A DNA stretch of 8,464 nt, taken from assembly GCA_002171155.1 (NCBI GenBank), contig NHHF01000134.1, positions 1-8,464 on the forward strand. Direction: 5' to 3'. Made by a program: the position numbers and the translations under genes. The notes under the pieces were generated by a model. The model did no database searches. It saw nothing but the letters and a program-made list of their open reading frames with translations, and was not told the DNA's origin. The stretch is from Betaproteobacteria bacterium TMED156 (GTDB lineage: Bacteria; Pseudomonadota; Gammaproteobacteria; Burkholderiales; Burkholderiaceae_A). This document shows positions 6,124 through 8,464 of the stretch, piece after piece; positions within the stretch are counted from its first letter, which is position 1, and every line of letters begins with the position of its first letter.

Positions 6124-7347
6124 CTACGGACGGATAGTTTCGAAGTCTTTTTTTGCGATTAAACCATGTATTCCCTTTGTTTTATCGACGACTTGAGATA
6201 CCTCGAAAGTAGTAGCTGCCGACATGTATGCTAAAGCTGTTTGTTTCTCAATTCCATACATAAAAGATAGAAAATCAATACCTTGTCTAACTGAATTTTT
6301 CATGGCAGTATCAAGATCCTCATCCAATCCAATAGGGATCCAATATTTTTTATTTTCAGCAAATGGAGATTGTAAATTAAATTTTGATAATGTTATGTTT
6401 GAATTCTTTTTGATGACATCGATTTTAAAAAGAGCTCTCAAAGATTGTTCGAGTGCTGTTAATGCCACTTCCCCGTCTCCTTGAGCTAAGTGTGGATCTC
6501 CAGTGTAAAACATAGCTCCAGGAACTTGAACTGGGATGTACAAGGTTGAACCAGCATAAAGCTCATTAATATCCAAATTTCCACCATGTTTGCCTGGTGG
6601 CACAGAATGAACAAGTTTGGATGAGTTTTTTGCGACTCCAATAATTCCCATGAAAGGCTTTGCGTCAAAATTTATTCTTTTACCAGAGGGATCTTCAATG
6701 TAGGCACCAATCTTCTCATCTTTTAAAAAGGTCTTGGAAAAAATCGATATGTTTCTATAATCACCTTGAATATTTCGGTCTGGTTTTGGACCAAGAGGAA
6801 ACTCACCTGGCAAAGCTCCCTTACCATGTCTATTCGAAATTATTCCATATGGTACTCGCGGAATTACATCAATGATCCTAACCTTGAGTATATCTCCAGG
6901 CATGGCTCCAATAATTTCTACAGGCCCCACTACAATATGTGGGCCATCCTTATGGAAATCATGACTCATATTTGATTTGGCAACACTTACAACATCTTTT
7001 AAAACTTGTTCTTGTTTTATACCAAAAGAGGAAAAATAATTGACTGGATCTCGTCCTTGATCCTCAAGTATTCCCTCATGAGATATAGAATCGACAACAA
7101 GATATGATCCCGGTAGTATTTTAGCAACTGGCTCATCGTTTCGATTTGGCAAATATCCCCACTTAATAGTTTCAATAGTTGCCGGAATGTAGAGCACCTT
7201 ACTTTTAATTTGAAATTCATCAAATTTTAGAAGCTCAGGTTTATTGGATTTTGGCTGCAAGATCTCAAAGGCTTTATTATGATCAAAACAACCCCCAATA
7301 AGAAAAAAAGTTGAGATCATATAAGAAAAGAAAAATATTTTTTTCAT
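6124..7347 (-). CDS. Acetamidase/formamidase-family lipoprotein
   Basis: This 407-residue product belongs to the acetamidase/formamidase family (FmdA_AmdA, PF03069), metal-dependent enzymes that hydrolyse short amides to ammonia and an acid. Family motifs in order are SHEGILEDQGRDP (89-101), GPVEIIGAMPGDILKVRIIDV (141-161), NRHGKGALPG (172-181), HGGNLDINELYAGS (254-267) and the signature GDPHLAQGDGEVA (283-295), whose Asp, His and Glu residues are the likely metal ligands. I start at ATG 7345-7347, not the in-frame ATG 15 codons upstream (7392), because this gives MKKIFFFSYM..LIGGC, a lipoprotein signal with Cys20 in a lipobox. Neither start has a clear ribosome binding site. Export and lipid anchoring are unusual for a family best known as cytosolic, so the substrate may be something other than formamide or acetamide. 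The Adhesin_E-like gene follows after 83 bases. Confidence 0.87.
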   Translation of the reverse strand: MKKIFFFSYMISTFFLIGGCFDHNKAFEILQPKSNKPELLKFDEFQIKSKVLYIPATIETIKWGYLPNRNDEPVAKILPGSYLVVDSISHEGILEDQGRDPVNYFSSFGIKQEQVLKDVVSVAKSNMSHDFHKDGPHIVVGPVEIIGAMPGDILKVRIIDVIPRVPYGIISNRHGKGALPGEFPLGPKPDRNIQGDYRNISIFSKTFLKDEKIGAYIEDPSGKRINFDAKPFMGIIGVAKNSSKLVHSVPPGKHGGNLDINELYAGSTLYIPVQVPGAMFYTGDPHLAQGDGEVALTALEQSLRALFKIDVIKKNSNITLSKFNLQSPFAENKKYWIPIGLDEDLDTAMKNSVRQGIDFLSFMYGIEKQTALAYMSAATTFEVSQVVDKTKGIHGLIAKKDFETIRP

Positions 7348-7637
7348 ATGTAGATTATTATTTATAAAAATTTTGTAATTCTTGATAAACATTGAGTGTA
7401 GAGTGTATTATTTATTCTTGTTGATTTCAGTAGGTTACAGCAAAATTATTCTCCGATCACTCACTTTTCTTTTGATTTATAGGTTAATAAATATCTTATA
7501 GATAAGTTTTCAATAGAATCATTCTTTTGTGAATAAATGTTTATGATTTAAGTGCATACTAATGTTTTTTAACAATAAAATTACTAACTTGCTCAAGTAA
7601 AAATCTACACTGTCAAATTAAATAGATAAATTTATGA

Positions 7638-7663
7638 GTTAAGAATTATTCTCTTTTCTTAAC
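7638..7663. repeat. 8-bp inverted repeat (possible operator) upstream of the sulfotransferase
   Basis: GTTAAGAA (7638-7645) and TTCTTAAC (7656-7663) are perfect inverted copies separated by ten bases, about 130 bases before TTG 7792. This spacing resembles two half-sites one helical turn or more apart for a dimeric regulator, but the low complexity makes chance possible. Confidence 0.35.
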
Positions 7664-7690
7664 ATTGGTGAACTTCAAATATGAAAAAAC

Positions 7691-7750
7691 TTCTAAAAAT
7701 TAGAATATAAAACATATTTAAATAATAATTAGAGTTTTCTATTTTAGAAA
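7691..7750. repeat. Pair of related TTCTA/TAGAA palindromes
   Basis: TTCTAA-AAA-TTAGAA (7691-7705) and TTTCTA-TTT-TAGAAA (7736-7750) are each perfect six-base dyads with three-base centres, and both share the arms TTCTA and TAGAA. They lie about 45 bases apart centre to centre, within about 100 bases upstream of the sulfotransferase start. They may be repeated regulator sites; base composition alone could also produce them. Confidence 0.3.
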
Positions 7751-7780
7751 TTAGTTATCTATTATTATTATAAAGTAATG

Positions 7781-7786
7781 AAAGGG
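7781..7786 (+). promoter_or_regulatory. Shine-Dalgarno deciding the TTG start of the sulfotransferase
   Basis: AAAGGG ends five bases before TTG 7792. The only nearby ATG (7778-7780) overlaps this site and runs into a stop after five codons, so TTG 7792 is the best start. The next in-frame candidate would be GTG at residue 6. Confidence 0.55.
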
Positions 7787-7791
7787 ATACA

Positions 7792-8464
7792 TTGAATTTT
7801 AATTTAGTGAAGATAAATGAAACTGTTATATTTAAGAAAAAGTTCAAATCTATTGTACATTTGATTGTAAATGCCAATGAGGATTCAGCAGAATGCGTTA
7901 AATCTTTCACACAGAGTTTTGAATGGAAGAAGCATTATTACGATAACAAATTTTCAAGCCCTTCTGGACTTGATGATTTTAGATTTGTATACATTTCAAC
8001 AGCTGGAAGATGCGGTACGTGGTGGCATAAATATTTTTTTAAATTTTACTCAGATTTAGTTGCTAAGTACCCGCTACATATTGGAATCAAACTTCCAAAC
8101 CCTTTAGCCTGCGAAACACTTAGCACCTTATTTTTTACTGGACATATACTTTTCCCTTTAGAGGTGTATAAATATAACGAAAATAAAATTAGTTTTTTCA
8201 TGAATAATAAAAGCAGAGTAGCCAGAGTAAATCCTGATTTTTTTAATGCTCACGCAACAAGTATTAGAGTCATCAAAGCAGTCAGAGAAAAATTTGATGG
8301 CTATGTACCTTCCAAGTTTTATTATATTTACAGAAATGTTTTTGATCAATTCACTTCAATGTTTTTGTTGGCTAATAGGAGTAAAAACAATTTGCAGAAT
8401 TTTACTTTATTTCAGTATACGAAAAAGTTTCTTTTAGAACCTTTTGCTTTTCAGTTTTTAACTT
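7792..8464 (+). CDS. PAPS-dependent sulfotransferase family protein (3' end outside window)
   Basis: From TTG 7792 the frame stays open for 224 codons to the window edge with no stop. FVYISTAGRCGTWW (65-78) is the 5'-phosphosulfate-binding loop of sulfotransferases, in the position of 'vyIsypkSGtTWl'; Arg73 stands near the usual Lys. HATSIRV (154-160) sits where the family has its 'tHlp' segment, and KFYYIYRNVFDQFTSMF (175-191) is the 3'-phosphate-binding motif. Its Arg181 and Ser189 are eight residues apart, the same spacing as R130/S138 in human cytosolic SULT1A1. The first 60 residues are family-untypical. Members transfer sulfate from PAPS to hydroxyls or amines of glycans or small molecules; the acceptor here is unknown. 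No signal peptide is seen. Typical length is about 280-330 residues, so most of the protein is present. A decayed sulfotransferase lies at 5006-5640, but the two do not look like close copies. Confidence 0.75.
   Translation, partial: MNFNLVKINETVIFKKKFKSIVHLIVNANEDSAECVKSFTQSFEWKKHYYDNKFSSPSGLDDFRFVYISTAGRCGTWWHKYFFKFYSDLVAKYPLHIGIKLPNPLACETLSTLFFTGHILFPLEVYKYNENKISFFMNNKSRVARVNPDFFNAHATSIRVIKAVREKFDGYVPSKFYYIYRNVFDQFTSMFLLANRSKNNLQNFTLFQYTKKFLLEPFAFQFLT

Larger units (their letters stand above)
7348..7791. other. Divergent intergenic region with several short palindromes
   Basis: This AT-rich gap of 444 bases separates the minus-strand lipoprotein gene from the plus-strand sulfotransferase gene and must hold promoters for both, but no convincing -35/-10 pair with proper spacing was found. 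No gene, RNA or remnant was recognised. Its visible structure is the three dyads listed separately at 7638-7663, 7691-7705 and 7736-7750, all nearer the sulfotransferase start. Confidence 0.5.

Noticed and set aside
6224..6975. Plus-strand open frames of 69-86 codons across this stretch.
   Set aside because: They are antisense to the acetamidase/formamidase gene, whose family motifs run through the same DNA.
7681..7710. Nine-codon ATG frame MKKLLKIRI as a leader peptide.
   Set aside because: There is no adequate ribosome binding site, no attenuator-like structure beyond generic AT palindromes, and it is too short to distinguish from chance.
8158..8437. Short open frames on both strands near the right edge.
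   Set aside because: They overlap the sulfotransferase frame that contains the 3'-phosphate-binding motif, and they have no recognisable content.
1..8464. Insertion sequence, CRISPR array, tRNA or rRNA anywhere in the window.
   Set aside because: No transposase or integrase motifs, no regularly spaced repeats and no recognisable structural RNA were found by reading both strands.

Overview
This is a strongly AT-rich, sparsely coding stretch from a Gram-negative bacterium. The evidence for Gram-negative is a lipoprotein signal peptide, Sec signal peptides and Adhesin_E-type envelope proteins. The mix of low-GC DNA, sulfotransferases, a GT61-like remnant, a secreted serine hydrolase and an acetamidase/formamidase would fit a pelagic marine proteobacterium, but nothing here fixes the taxon. 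Two genes appear to start at TTG, each behind a Shine-Dalgarno-like sequence.

Left part (1-1710, + strand): the C-terminal end of an Adhesin_E-like protein is followed within 20 bases by an N-terminally truncated remnant of a GT61-like glycosyltransferase. Next comes an intact extended-SDR sugar epimerase/dehydratase. This looks like the eroded edge of a surface-polysaccharide locus.

Middle (1711-4908): a secreted class C beta-lactamase/EstB-type serine hydrolase (+) is followed by a probable terminator and a possible 46-residue membrane peptide. On the minus strand is a soluble GAF-adenylate cyclase. It has both metal aspartates and the ATP-selecting Lys/Asp pair, but Leu replaces the transition-state arginine.

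Right part (4909-8464): the minus strand carries, in transcription order, an acetamidase/formamidase-family lipoprotein (7347-6124), an Adhesin_E-like protein (6040-5666) and a decayed sulfotransferase pseudogene (about 5640-5006). Divergent from these, and running off the right edge, is an open PAPS-type sulfotransferase gene starting at TTG 7792. It has recognisable 5'-phosphosulfate and 3'-phosphate binding motifs.

No mobile element, CRISPR array, tRNA or rRNA was seen. I do not see a clearly new multi-gene system. The most notable points are the cyclase lacking its catalytic Arg, the unannotated sulfotransferase pseudogene paired with an intact sulfotransferase, the lipoprotein acetamidase, and repeated gene decay in what looks like an envelope/glycan accessory region.
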